Below, piece after piece: positions 22,871-33,567 of a DNA stretch of 64,000 nucleotides. The notes beneath the pieces are model-generated. The model made no database searches and had not been told where the DNA came from. It saw only the letters and a list, made by a program, of their open reading frames with translations. Source of the stretch: Membranipora membranacea (Eukaryota > Bryozoa > Gymnolaemata > Cheilostomatida > Membraniporidae). The stretch spans positions 7,440,001-7,504,000 of the forward strand of contig OU612069.1 in assembly GCA_914767715.1 (NCBI GenBank), in the 5' to 3' direction. A program made the position numbers and the translations under genes. Numbering within the stretch: position 1 is the first letter of the stretch; the number at the start of each line of letters is the position of its first letter.

Positions 22871-24961
22871 ATCACAATAAACAACATTTTAAATGAATTA
22901 GGGAGATATAATTATAATGTTTGCAATCATATAAGTTGTGCCCATTTCGTATTTTCTTAAAAATTAGTAATTGATAGATCATTGAACTGGTGAAATTCTA
23001 AGTTGAGTTCCTTGCAGGAAACGATGTCAAGTAAATCTATTTTCGGGGACAAGTTTTCGTATCTGATAGGAATCGGCTACATTTTAATTATCACTACAGG
23101 ATAATACACCCTTAGCATCGTACTTCTGAACCTAATAAAACTAGATGGTATTGGAAATCTCAGATTATTTAAATCTTCACCAGAAAGGGATGACGTATTT
23201 GGTTTGGCAGATCAAGCAAAATCAAGCTGTGAATATCATCCTGAAACTTGATTTGAACCCTGCTGGCCAAGTCATACCTAGGGGATATCGCTATGTAGGC
23301 CTATAGAGATTTTCAATGGAAAATTATTTCTTGCCAAAGAAGTTTGTTATTATTTTAATTACCAAATTATGGATTTACTTAGTTGTTTTTATATATACAG
23401 AATTTTTAAGTGGGAGATGTGGAGTGGAGGTCAACACAAATATTTTCCTGAATTGATATTGAAAACAATATTATTGTGCTATGGTTATTAGAGTAATGTA
23501 CGGCTTTCGGTTAGGAAATGTGTCGTTCCCTTAATGAAGCCTGGATGACAAGAATAATAATACCATTTTTAACAGCATGATTAGATCGTTGGAATTAGTA
23601 TGAACACAATTCCTAATTCAACATTGTGTGGGTGTAGACTTGTGATACAGATAATGGTGTGATATGTGCTGCCCAAAATTATATTCACATTTATTATAAT
23701 TTTTATTTATCGTGTAATTCATTGTTTATTTAAGCCAATTGTTACATATTAAATGCAATAATTTTCAGTTACATATATTATGAGCCTGCCTGTCAGCATG
23801 TCCGACAATCAACAAACCTAATCAGGTGGTAACAACTGTGACAATGTTTAATTTCCTATTTTTTTACGGTATATACTTTTGAGAAATAATCTTTTTAGCT
23901 CATATAATCGAGAAAGTGTAGCCTCGTATCTGACAGTGTATTTTGCAATGAAAAATAGAGCTGTATTGATACCTTCAGCAGGTACTGATTTTTGTATTTG
24001 ATCACTCACTCACTGCAGCCGATGGAGTTCCAAATTATCCACCTGTGTTCATGCGCCCTGTGCCCGTCTGTTAGACATTGTTGGTGGGACAACCTGTACT
24101 GGACGGGTGTGGGCTGACGGGCAATATGTTTTAATGGATGGACAGGTTTTTGCTGGATGGATAGACAAATAAGTATGGCCAATTTTTTCAGCAAAGTGTT
24201 TTTGGACTGATCAATTTAGCAAGCCATCTGGGGTAGAGGTGTGTGTTGTGTAGTGCCCCTATACTATGAGCTGGTTACATTGTTATAGACACAAAGGAGC
24301 GACAAAAAATTACATAGTATACCACCTGTATTATTGGACCTTATCAAAAAAGACCTAAATAGACGGAGATGAAAATGATTGCAATGGCTGCTTCATGCCA
24401 CAATCTTAAAACTAAAAATGATCATTGCATCCTCATATTAACTATATGGTACTTAGATGTTCTTCTTGTGTCACACTTAATTAGAGAATAATAGATGAAT
24501 GATTGACAATAACAGCAGATACTCCCATTGATATGTCATAGGGCTGATCGGTTTAAACATTCCTTCATCTCTTGTCAACATTTTGGGAAGCTCACATCTT
24601 TTTGCAGTCATTGATTTAAGTTTTAAATATTGCCAATGCAATTTTTATCGAACCAAATCACAATATATTGAAGCAGTCTTTTAGAAAAAAGTCTTTGATT
24701 TGGTCAATCACTTTTCTCTTGACATACTCATTCGAGAACAAGCTACTGCAGCCTGTCTAGCAATCCTGTATAAGGAGAGCAAGTTGTGATACTGTTGAGA
24801 CATTTGAATACTAGATGCATAAAAATGACAAAAAGAGAAGGTAATATTAATCTTAAAATGTCCAGTTATGTCTTTTCTCTTTTACATGAAAGCTCCAATT
24901 CAGTGTCAATCAATGGAAGTTAACAGATGGCCAACTTTGAACTGTGTGCATGATAAATATT

Positions 24962-27136
24962 GTTATAAAATAAATAGACTAGGTAGTTCAGATCATAATC
25001 CTATCCTGCTGATTCCTAAATATAAACCTATTAGTAAACAGATATCTGAGAAAGTCAAGGTTCCAGTCAGAGTATGGAGTGGGGAGAACACCGAAAAGCT
25101 GCTTTGTGCAATCGAAACGACTGACTGGAAAGTGTTGACGAGCCAAGTCAGTAATGTGTCTGAACATGCTGAAATCGTCACAGACTACCTAGCCTTCTGC
25201 CGCCCTAGACGATTGTATACCAACTGTCAACAGGGTCATTTCTAATGACAAATCTTGGGTGACTGGTAAAATCAGGTCTCTCTTCAATGCTCGGTCTGCT
25301 GCACTCAAAGATCGAGATTTATACAAACTCCAATCCCTAAAAGCTGAGATCCAGAGAGAAATAAGAGCTGCAAAAAAATCTCATGCTAAGTACGTAGCCG
25401 AAGAATTTAAACCTAGCAATACACGATCATGGCAGCAGCTGAAAAAGCTTCAAACAATAAACAACTTCAAACTTCAAACAACTTCAACATCAAACAGACA
25501 AACCAATAAACAACTAGCGAAAGAGTGTAACGTTGATCCAGACATTCTCAATGAGTTTTATCTACGCTTTGAGTAGGTACTGCCACCTCCAGTATAACCA
25601 CCAGGGGAAAGTGACGGGTGTCCTGAGATACGCGTAGATGAGGTCATCAAATGTCTACGTCAAACAGACCCAAAGAAAAGTCCGGGGCCAGATGGTATTC
25701 CTGGCAGGGTGCTCAAGATGGCGGCATATTCTCTGAGTCAACCTCTCTGTGATCTATTCAACAGCTGCATCAAGCTGGGTGAGTTTCCACTAATATTAAA
25801 AAAACCGCTATAATAAAACCTATTCCTAAATCAAACACTGCCAACGTAGCCAAGGATTATCGACCAGTGGCCCTTATGTCTATCGTGGCTAAAATATTTG
25901 AGAGGGTCACCAAATCTATGATATCTGGCTGTATGACGGACGAGTCCCAGTTAGCCTACAGAGAGCGCAGGTCTACAGAGAGCGCAGGTCTACAGAGGAT
26001 GCACTAGCGATGTTACTTGATATATTTATTAACCATCTTGACTCCAACTCCAAAAACTATGTACGCTGCTTGTTTGTTGATTTTACAAGTGCTTTTAACA
26101 CCATTACCCCCAATACGCTGATGGACCAACTTGTAAATTCCCCCGACACGACGACATCAACCTTATATACAACTTCCTGACAGATAGGAGACATAAGGTC
26201 AAAGTTAAAGGTCAATCCTCTGCTGTCAAAACAACATCCACTGGCAGTCAACAGGGATGCGTCTGGAGCCACTGCTATTCTTCATATATGTCAAGAATAT
26301 GCCTGTACCACCATATGGTAACTACCACCTGATCAAGTTATGCAGATGACACTATCCTATTAGAGCTCTGCACACCTAAGACACCATCAACACTGGACTC
26401 AGCTGCGGAATTCCTCACTGACTGGTTTGTGCCAATGACCTCATACTAAATGGCACAAAAACAAAGGAAATGATTATTAGTAACAAACGTGATAATCAAA
26501 GCTGTGATAGCATCATCATTAAGGGTACCGAGGTTCAACGAATCAATCAATTTGTGTACCTTGGCACTTCTATTGACTCAAAGCTCACTTTTAAAGATCA
26601 TGCCCAGTCTGTCAGTCTGTCAAGCTAGAAAACGGCTTATTATTATGAAACATCTATCATTCCTCAAAGTGCCTAAACCAATCAGATTGAGATGCTATGT
26701 CACGTTCATTGAGTGCGTATTTATTTGCCGTCTGTGCACTGTTTATGGTCATATTATGTCCAATTCATATGAAAAATCTATTGACAATGTGACCTCCACA
26801 GCAGGTTATCTAGCAGAATGCAGATTCTCCGACGTATCTGATATCTATGAACGTTGTTTTCACAATAAGTGCCTTAGAATGTATGCCACTGAGAATGAGC
26901 CTCTTTTTGAGCTAGATAAGCTACCTTCAGGGCGCTACCGTGCCTTGAAGTGTAGAGTTGATATTCGTAAAAACTGTTATAGAGCACAATGCATCAAACT
27001 TTTAATTAAAACATATTTCTAAGTATCATTTTATAATGGTACAACACTGCAACATTTTCATATTATACAGTATTTTAATATTTTTATTATGAGCTCAACA
27101 GAGGCTTTTATTTCGCAACAACTTGGCAGAGACAGA
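24962..27136 (+). mobile_element. CR1/Jockey-type non-LTR retrotransposon, 5'-truncated copy
   Basis: The host unit is interrupted after GATAAATATTG (24,951-24,961) and resumes at ATAAATTATC (27,137-27,146). Units 2 and 5 have the single uninterrupted form near 14,840 and 45,600. The imperfect 10-bp match is the likely target duplication. The copy starts just before the last endonuclease motif and runs to the polymerase C-terminus, which is the 5' truncation expected of target-primed reverse transcription. The 3' end is AT-rich (CAGAATAAATTA) without a long poly(A). Confidence 0.78.
24980..27022 (+). pseudogene. Non-LTR retrotransposon polyprotein remnant: endonuclease end, linker, reverse transcriptase
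   Basis: Reading across several frames: SSDHNPILLIPKYKP (end of the endonuclease, about 24,985), VWSGENTEKLLCAIETTDWK, a frameshift near 25,200, GKIRSLFNARSAALKDRDLY, and FYLRFE then a stop (25,574). The polymerase follows with KKSPGPDGIPGRVLK (about 25,673), DYRPVALMSIVAKIFERVTK (about 25,855), LFVDFTSAFNTI (about 26,070), GSQQGCV (about 26,245) and YADDT (YADD at 26,339-26,350). The C-terminal part is open from 26,489 to 27,022. Several frameshifts and stops make it inactive. It is homologous to the antisense fragment at 10,119 but from a different subfamily. The order of domains is standard for CR1/Jockey-group ORF2. Confidence 0.82.
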
Positions 27137-27529
27137 ATAAATTATCCTAATATTGTTAAATTGTTAATATCGAATCGTAATATAATTGCAAATGTATGTG
27201 CTTTCATTTCCCTTGCGCCTAATTAAATCGATGATGCACCAACTAAATTATTTGCACTTAAAACCAGAGTTCCCAATTTTAAGTTTTCCTCAAAGGAAAG
27301 TTAGTGTAATGGGGTCAGACCAATGTTGTCCTGACCTCTTTTAGCGCCACTGTAGGGAAGCGCATCTCGTTTACTCAAAGGTACTACTGATGCAAGCATC
27401 TGACTCACAACTTTGTTTCAGATATTCATAGGTGTTTCTAGTGATGCAAGTTACGTGATTCAGATGTGAAACTCAATCTATAATTGCTGACTTAATATAT
27501 AAATATAAATGCTTAATTAAACTTGTTTT

Positions 27530-27786
27530 CTAGCGATTTATGTTATGCGATTAAATTTATCAATCCACAGTGACATTTCACTCAATCCATAAAAAATGTG
27601 GAATATTCACTAGCCTTAGATTCTGACTGGTATAATTGTGATGCATTGATACTTGACGCATCAAAGACAGATGTTATGACAGTCTCCTAATTTGATTTTG
27701 AGTTGATTTTCTCTAACTAATTGTTCAGGGCATGTTGTCCTCAAACATTCTGACAAATTTAGATATTTAGGAGTAATTTTAGATAA
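27530..27786 (+). pseudogene. Degenerate reverse-transcriptase remnant, interrupted by a later insertion
   Basis: The plus strand shows DWYNCDALILDASKTDVMT and RYLGVILD in broken frames, as in the unit-2 copy at 15,235. The homology stops in the LGVILD block at 27,786 and resumes at about 28,437 with FKSHV and NLTQ. A segment of about 650 bp has therefore been inserted into the remnant in this unit only. Confidence 0.5.
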
Positions 27787-28436
27787 ATTACCATTTTGTA
27801 AAAAAGGGACTTTTTAGATTAATATTGTCTGTGTATTTATGAGCTGGCTTCTAATGGTTAATGAGGCTTTCCTCACAGCTTGGTTGTTGAAGCAACTCTG
27901 AATTCTGATAGGCTGAACATCAGGATATTTAATGTTGGGCTAAGGTCATTAGCTTCCCTTTCATTTCTTTGCCTCAGACAAGGTAGCACTGTACTCTTGA
28001 GTTTTTGAAACCCTCCATCCCCCTCCTATCACCTTGTATTTGTTACTCACATGATGTTCTTTCTAGTTTTAGAACGTGTTAGAAGAGTGTCACATGATTA
28101 CCTGTTACAGTAGAGCACTCAAGTTTTCGAATCAGAGACCGACGCTTGCACAGATTTAGACCGATCATTCTCACGATCTGAATATTTCTGTTTGCGTTTG
28201 GAGACTAATCGTGGACTGGTGACTAACCATCACCCAAAGTTCAAACTGTCAGAGCTGGGATGAGTCGGCATTCACCAACCCGTTGGCGTCCTATTCTTCG
28301 GCAAAACTTTTATTGCCAGGAATGAAATTTGTTCTTTATACCTGAAGTCTATTTCACGCATTGCGTAAATAAAAGTATAAAGCAATTTTTAAAGTTGCAG
28401 CCATTTGATTGTGTAGCAATTATTGAAATGAGAAAA
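27787..28436. other. Unit-3-specific insertion of about 650 bp, unclassified
   Basis: It splits the RT remnant in unit 3 (compare 15,478 in unit 2 and 2,950 in unit 1). The segment ends in an A-rich run (GAGAAAAAAAA) and is less AT-biased than its surroundings. No terminal inverted repeats, clear target duplication or protein were seen. It could be a retroposed sequence or part of a larger element. Confidence 0.4.
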
Positions 28437-28584
28437 AAAATATGACTTTCAAATCCCATGTCAATGATAATAAACAAAACCTAACCCAGTCATAGCAAAC
28501 TTTAAGAGAAATCACCATACTCAGAGGGAACAAACTAATTGTACAACAAGTCTGATATACTACTGTTGCAAGCATCTGACTCAC

Positions 28585-28725
28585 CTGTCTGGAAGGCTGG
28601 TCAAGCCACAGTTCATAGCCACTACACTCTTCAATGATTGAATTTCCCCCAATCTCGCAGGTAATGTCTGTAGACCCTCATTCCAACCAACCTCTAACGA
28701 CTCCAGTCTTGGCAGTTTGCAGATG
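28585..28725 (-). CDS. LRR-encoding internal exon (two leucine-rich repeats), phase 2-2
   Basis: This is a 141-bp exon on the minus strand. The acceptor is TTTATCCACCACAG directly before 28,725. The donor, just below 28,585, reads CAG then GTGAGT. The 47 codons give two LRRs of about 23-24 residues, with the pattern LPRLESLEVGWNEGLQTLPA then LGEIQSLKSVVAMNCGLTSL and PD. LRRs of this class form a curved solenoid used for protein binding. The exon begins and ends after the second base of a codon, so it can be skipped or repeated without shifting the frame. Spliced to a copy of itself, AG joins C to give Ser, producing LPDSICKLP, a typical LRR junction. The reading frame meets a stop just past the donor, as expected for an internal exon. 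The rest of the gene lies outside the window or is not recognisable. Confidence 0.72.
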
Positions 28726-28867
28726 CTGTGGTGGATAAATAACAGAATGTTAAAATACCATGTAATACTGCTTGTTATTTGGTGGAGCAAACACAATTGA
28801 ACAACGCATTCTATTAATAGGAGAAAGTTTCAGATTGATCAATTACCCATATAAGTTGTAACTATCA

Positions 28868-29335
28868 GTTATAGATAAATGTACGAATTTTAAATCCCAT
28901 GTCAAAGAGATTAAATGGAACCCAGTCAAAGCAAACTTTGAGAGAAAAGGTAAGTTTTTGAATGAACCCTTAGCTGCCGTCGTGTACACAAGGTAAATAA
29001 ATCCAAAGATTGAATATAACCTTATTGCTCTAATTAATATATCTAAAAGAGTCCTAAGAGTCGATAGCAGATGTTTAAACATCATAAATCCAAATTAACT
29101 TAAAACTAGACAAGGCAAAAGCATATCAATTTGATCATCAAGCGGTACCATTATTTATACATTTTAACAGTTTTCAAACTGAATTGAATTGGTCTCACTA
29201 GTGAAAATTGGTGCCAAGTTATTTAATGACTTGCCTCTGACCATAAAGCTGTGCCCTGATCTCAAATTATTCTAGTTAGACGTCATAAGCCACCTTTTTG
29301 GTGGAGAATTATTAAACTTTTCTACTTCATAATAC
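28868..29335 (+). pseudogene. Reverse-transcriptase C-terminal remnant, best-preserved resident copy
   Basis: With few frame changes the plus strand reads NFKSHVKEIK, PVKANFERKGKFLNEPLAAV, NPKIEYN, VLRVDSRCLNII and then LVSLVKIGAKLFNDLPLTIK, CPDLKLF, a stop, and LDVISHLFGGELLNF. The ending (KLFNDLP followed by LKLF) is characteristic of the C-terminus of CR1/Jockey-group non-LTR polymerases. It lies about 140 bp from the LRR exon's 5' end, within its upstream intron. Confidence 0.6.
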
Positions 29336-31980
29336 TTGTATTTTTATTTTTCTTCTTCTAAAAAATTTAGCTGTAATCTCTGTATTTTTATGTTTTGGTG
29401 TTCCTAGTAGTTCAAACACACTTTCATTATTTATTCTTTTAAAATAAATCCTTGCTACCCCAGTTATCGACCATATTCCTTTGACTTATTAATACTACCA
29501 GAATGAATATGGAGTATATACATATACGTGATTATGTGAGCATTGTTTTAATTAAGGTTTTATCCCTGTTTGTTCATATTACTTGTCACAGGTTGCCAGA
29601 TTATACATTACAAAGTTAGAAGGTTGGTTGTCCCAAATGCCAATAATATTGATAAACCTATGGCATAAAATAATTAAATTAAAATTGGCAATCAGTTGCC
29701 ACAACTCTGGAAATTGGTATTGCATATCTTTTTCAACATACACTCTGAATCATAAAAATGAAAAATATAGTCTGCTGTGGCTGGCCGATGGCTTCATTTT
29801 TGTGTGCCTAATGCTGTTTGCTGACAAAACACTAGAGTCTATAAGTTTTGAAATATTACAATTTAACGCAGTGGAATTGCTGTGTGTGCCCCTGTGCGAT
29901 TTAAGATGGTTGAGATACAATGCTTGGATGGAGCTTGAATTTGCTACTCTGTGACAGGGATTTGCGAGATCTGGTTTCTATTATCAGCGCTAATAGTGAT
30001 GATGTGTAAATTTGCTGTAAGGTATGATATGGGCAAGATACTGAAACCTGGTGGCCTGAAGTTAGGAGAGGCAAGCTCATAAGACTTATAGGTATTAAAA
30101 TAATTAAGAGTGTACTGTGATCACATTTACCCCCTTCATGGGTACTGAAATGACTTAGGTAAAATAATGAATAAATCTGCCAGTCCTTGTTTTAGAATCC
30201 CAATATTTCTTTATCATGTGGAGGGTTCTAAAATTACTGGTTCCTCTATCATACCTAGGTACTTTATATATTCTGCTTTCACAATTGAATATGGGTTCCA
30301 TTTTCATATTAGGAACAATAATCTAAGTCGGCATTCAATACTCATAATCTGATATTATAAGTGATGTCATGATAGAAGACAAGACTACAGGTTCACATCA
30401 AATCTTCATTGTGATATGAATATTGTATCATTGTATTGTGCTGATTGTGAGGCCTCTATAGAATTCAATGCTTTTCATTGTTTCAACTTTTGGTAAACAA
30501 AAGAATCCTTTATATGCTGAGCCTGATACTTTTCAATAGAGAATAAATATAGCATGTCAGCTTGCATCCAAGTTTATATGAGAAAACTGAGAATAAATTT
30601 CTAGAAATGCTGCATTAAATGAATGGAAAATACGATAGAGTGACCCTAAATGATTCTTCTATTTGCAACGTCACAACGAGGTCATACAAAAAAGTGGACG
30701 CTTTTAGCATTTGTAGAAGTGCATTTTAATTGAGTCATCTGGTTAATAAAAGATAACATTTTGCCAACATTTCATCACGTTGTATGAAATTAATGATTTT
30801 TTTCATTCATTTTGTCGATTAAATAGTAATTACACCGCTAAGCCTGGATAGTAACTTTCAATCATTTTGTGATGGTTTCAGCATCAAATTTAAAAAAATG
30901 TAGGGGGAGATAAAGAGGAAATCATATAAGTCACTTAGAAGCAGAAATAACATCAAGTTGATAACAAGATGCTGCTGTTTGTAAAGCAATTTTGAAACTC
31001 CAAATCCGATCAAAAATGATTGAGTTATGTTGACTGTAAACCGATGATAATATTATCATTGCTTACAACACCTTCCAATGACGTTGTGTTGCCCACAATT
31101 GAGTGCCTCATTTCAGCTATATGTAGTGTCCTGTCTAGGTTGATAATCAAGGCTATGGGTGCAATTGATTATGTTACAAAAATTAATAAAAGTTTGTTAT
31201 CATATTTAAATTAAGGTGAGATAATCTAGTATTTACCCTAAAATATACAGCCTATATCTTGCTCATGAAATTGGTCACAGCTTTAGAGTGTCACAATACA
31301 CAAATTAGTAATATTTACTTCTAAACTTATAACTATTGATAACTTATAATCGTTTAGTTGAGGGACGAAAAATCATGCTGCTAGATATTTTGTCATCACT
31401 CGCACATACAAATCTTCTGCAAGTAAGTATAGCTATACTCTTAATATTTACAAGTAGGGGATGATCTAATGAAGTCATTTGCCGAACAATCAAGCAGGCC
31501 TATTGAGATTTTCAATCTTGGAATATTTTTCCATAAAGTAATTGTTATTATTATAATTACCTAACTATGGATTTAATTACTTCTTTTTATAAGAATAATA
31601 CGGAATCTTCAAGTGGGAGATGTGTGATGGAAGTCAACAAAAGTATTTGATATAGAAAAACATATTATTGTTATATGGTTAGTAGGGCTTTCGGTTAGAA
31701 GATGTGTCTTTGCCCATTTAAGCCTGCATTACCAGACTAAAATCCATTTTTTACAGCACAATTGGTGTGAACTTAATTAGTGCTGCCACAAAAAATGAAT
31801 TTACTATGATATTCAAGAGCCTGTCTGCAAACATGTCTGATAAACAACAAAACCGATAAGGTGGTAACAACAGTAATTATTTTGTCTTTTTGTCCTGTGA
31901 CGGTAATTATTTTCTCCTTTTTGTTTTTGTAAATACTTTTGAGAGAGAAACTGCTTTAGTTCATAACATTAAGAAAGTTT

Positions 31981-33567
31981 CGACTGCTTGCTGAACAACG
32001 AAAACAAGAAAAAGGAGTTACCAGTAATGCTGCCAGTAGAAGGTCCCATAAATGAAATCAGTGAAACAGAAGTCAAGATCCAGCTAGAGAAGATGAAAGC
32101 ACACAAAGCCACAGGACCTGACCAACTACCAATAGAGGTTGTGAAACTGCTCAAAGAGAGAAGGATATAATGGATGACGGCATGTTTGAATAACATCATT
32201 TCAGACAGGATACCACAAGAATGGAGAGAAAGTGTGATAACACCTATATACAAAGAAAAAGAAGACCCCTTGGAATGCGGAAACTATCGCGGTATATAGC
32301 TTCTGAGCCACTGTTTGAAGCTTCTGGAGAGGACTATAGAGCAAAGAATAAGAGGACTGGTAAAAATCAAGGAAAATCAGTATGGTTTTCAGAAAGACAA
32401 GTCTACAACAGAGCCAATGTTCTGCCTCAGAATTCTCCAAGAAAAATTCAGAAAACGAAACAGAGACCTACACCTGGTGTTCGTAGGTCTTGAAAAAGCA
32501 TACAACACTATCCCGAGGGAGCTGATTTGGTTCTGCTTGAGAAAGCGACAAGTTCCAGTGTCCTATATAAAAATCATAATGGACATGTATGAAAACTGAA
32601 CGACTGAAGTAAAAACTAACTCTGGCAATACAGAAAGAATCCACATAGAAGTTGGACTACACCAAGGATCTGCGCTGAGCCCGTTGCTCTTCATAATAAT
32701 CATGGACGTGATAACGGAGGACATTGACGAGGACCCACCGTGGGCAATGCTATTTGCCGACGACCTGGTTCTATGCGATCAAGATAGAGGGAGCCTAGAG
32801 AGGAGGTTAGAGATCTGGAGGGAGAAAATGGATAGTGTCGGAATCAAGCTAAGCAGAATGAAGACGGAGTACCTACAATCTGAAGGAAACCAAGGAGACA
32901 TCTATTTGAAGAAGTATGCAGTGAGGAGAGGGTTCCATTGCCAAAGTGTTCTTAATTTAAATACTTGGGGACCACTATTCATCAAGAGGGAGGATGCCGC
33001 AAGGAAGTGGAGCTGAGGATATCGAAGGCATGGAACAAATGGAGAGAGCTCACAGGGGTATTATGTGACAAAAAGATGCCATGCAAACTGAAAGTTCTAA
33101 TCTACAAAACATCAATACGACCAACTCTTCTCTATGGAAACGAAACATGGCCAATAACGGGACATCTGTCAGATAAGATGGCCTCATGCGAAATTCGCAT
33201 GGTCCGGTACTGTCTTGGGATCAGCCTTGAGGAACATAGGAGGAATGAAGATATTTTACAAGAAGCAAAAGTGGTGCCAATTAAAGACCTGATGAGAAGT
33301 AAGAGAATGCAGTGGTTTGGACATGTTCAAAGACGAGATAGTCAGGAAGACATCAGAAAAGTATGTGAGATGGAGATAGATGGCAATAGACCTAGAGGCC
33401 GCCCTAAGCAGAGATGGAGTGATACAATAAATGCGGACCTCAGATGGCTGGATCTTGATAGCAGCGATGTGGAAGACCGGAGCAGATGGGGAAGTCTGGT
33501 TGAGCTTGGTATCAAGCAATAACCCGCCACCCGTACAGGACAAAGGCGGTGAAAGGTGAAAGGTGAA
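31981..33567 (+). mobile_element. RTE-like non-LTR retrotransposon, 5'-truncated, with 13-bp target duplication
   Basis: The insertion is bounded by ATTAAGAAAGTTT on the left (31,968-31,980) and on the right (33,568-33,580). The uninterrupted site is at 11,754-11,767 in unit 1 and 43,396-43,409 in unit 4. The 3' end is a short tandem repeat (GTGAAAG units, 33,549-33,567) instead of poly(A), as in RTE-group elements. The endonuclease half is missing because of 5' truncation. It is present only in unit 3. Confidence 0.85.
31988..33522 (+). pseudogene. RTE-like reverse transcriptase, inactivated
   Basis: From 31,988 the frame reads AHKATGPDQLPIEVVKLLKE, PQEWRESVITPIYKEKEDPL, ENQYGFQKDKSTTEPMF, FVGLEKAYNTIPRELIW (the first catalytic aspartate of the usual F-V-D-L-E-K-A-Y motif appears as Gly), GLHQGSALSPLLF and FADD (32,753-32,764). 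After a frameshift near 32,965-33,010 the C-terminal region continues with LLYGNETWPITG, RMQWFGHVQRRDS and RPRGRPKQRWSDTI, typical of RTE-type proteins. In-frame stops at 32,168, 32,297 and 32,597, the frameshift and the D-to-G change all mark a dead copy. Confidence 0.85.

Larger units (their letters stand above)
13944..24005. repeat. Tandem mosaic unit 2
   Basis: It begins directly after foldback element B with the sequence GTGGCTGACAGGATACC, which also marks the starts of the units at 33,681 and 44,881. It aligns with unit 1 from about 14,580 onward (against about 720) and, more closely, with 44,881-53,190. It contains an intact-looking LRR exon on the minus strand (15,635-15,775), reverse-transcriptase remnants, and a terminal block (21,300-23,850) shared with 50,215-53,190 and partly with 53,200-55,800. 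A stretch found in the sister block (about 50,510-50,820) is missing after 21,657 here. No complete gene is seen. Confidence 0.78.
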
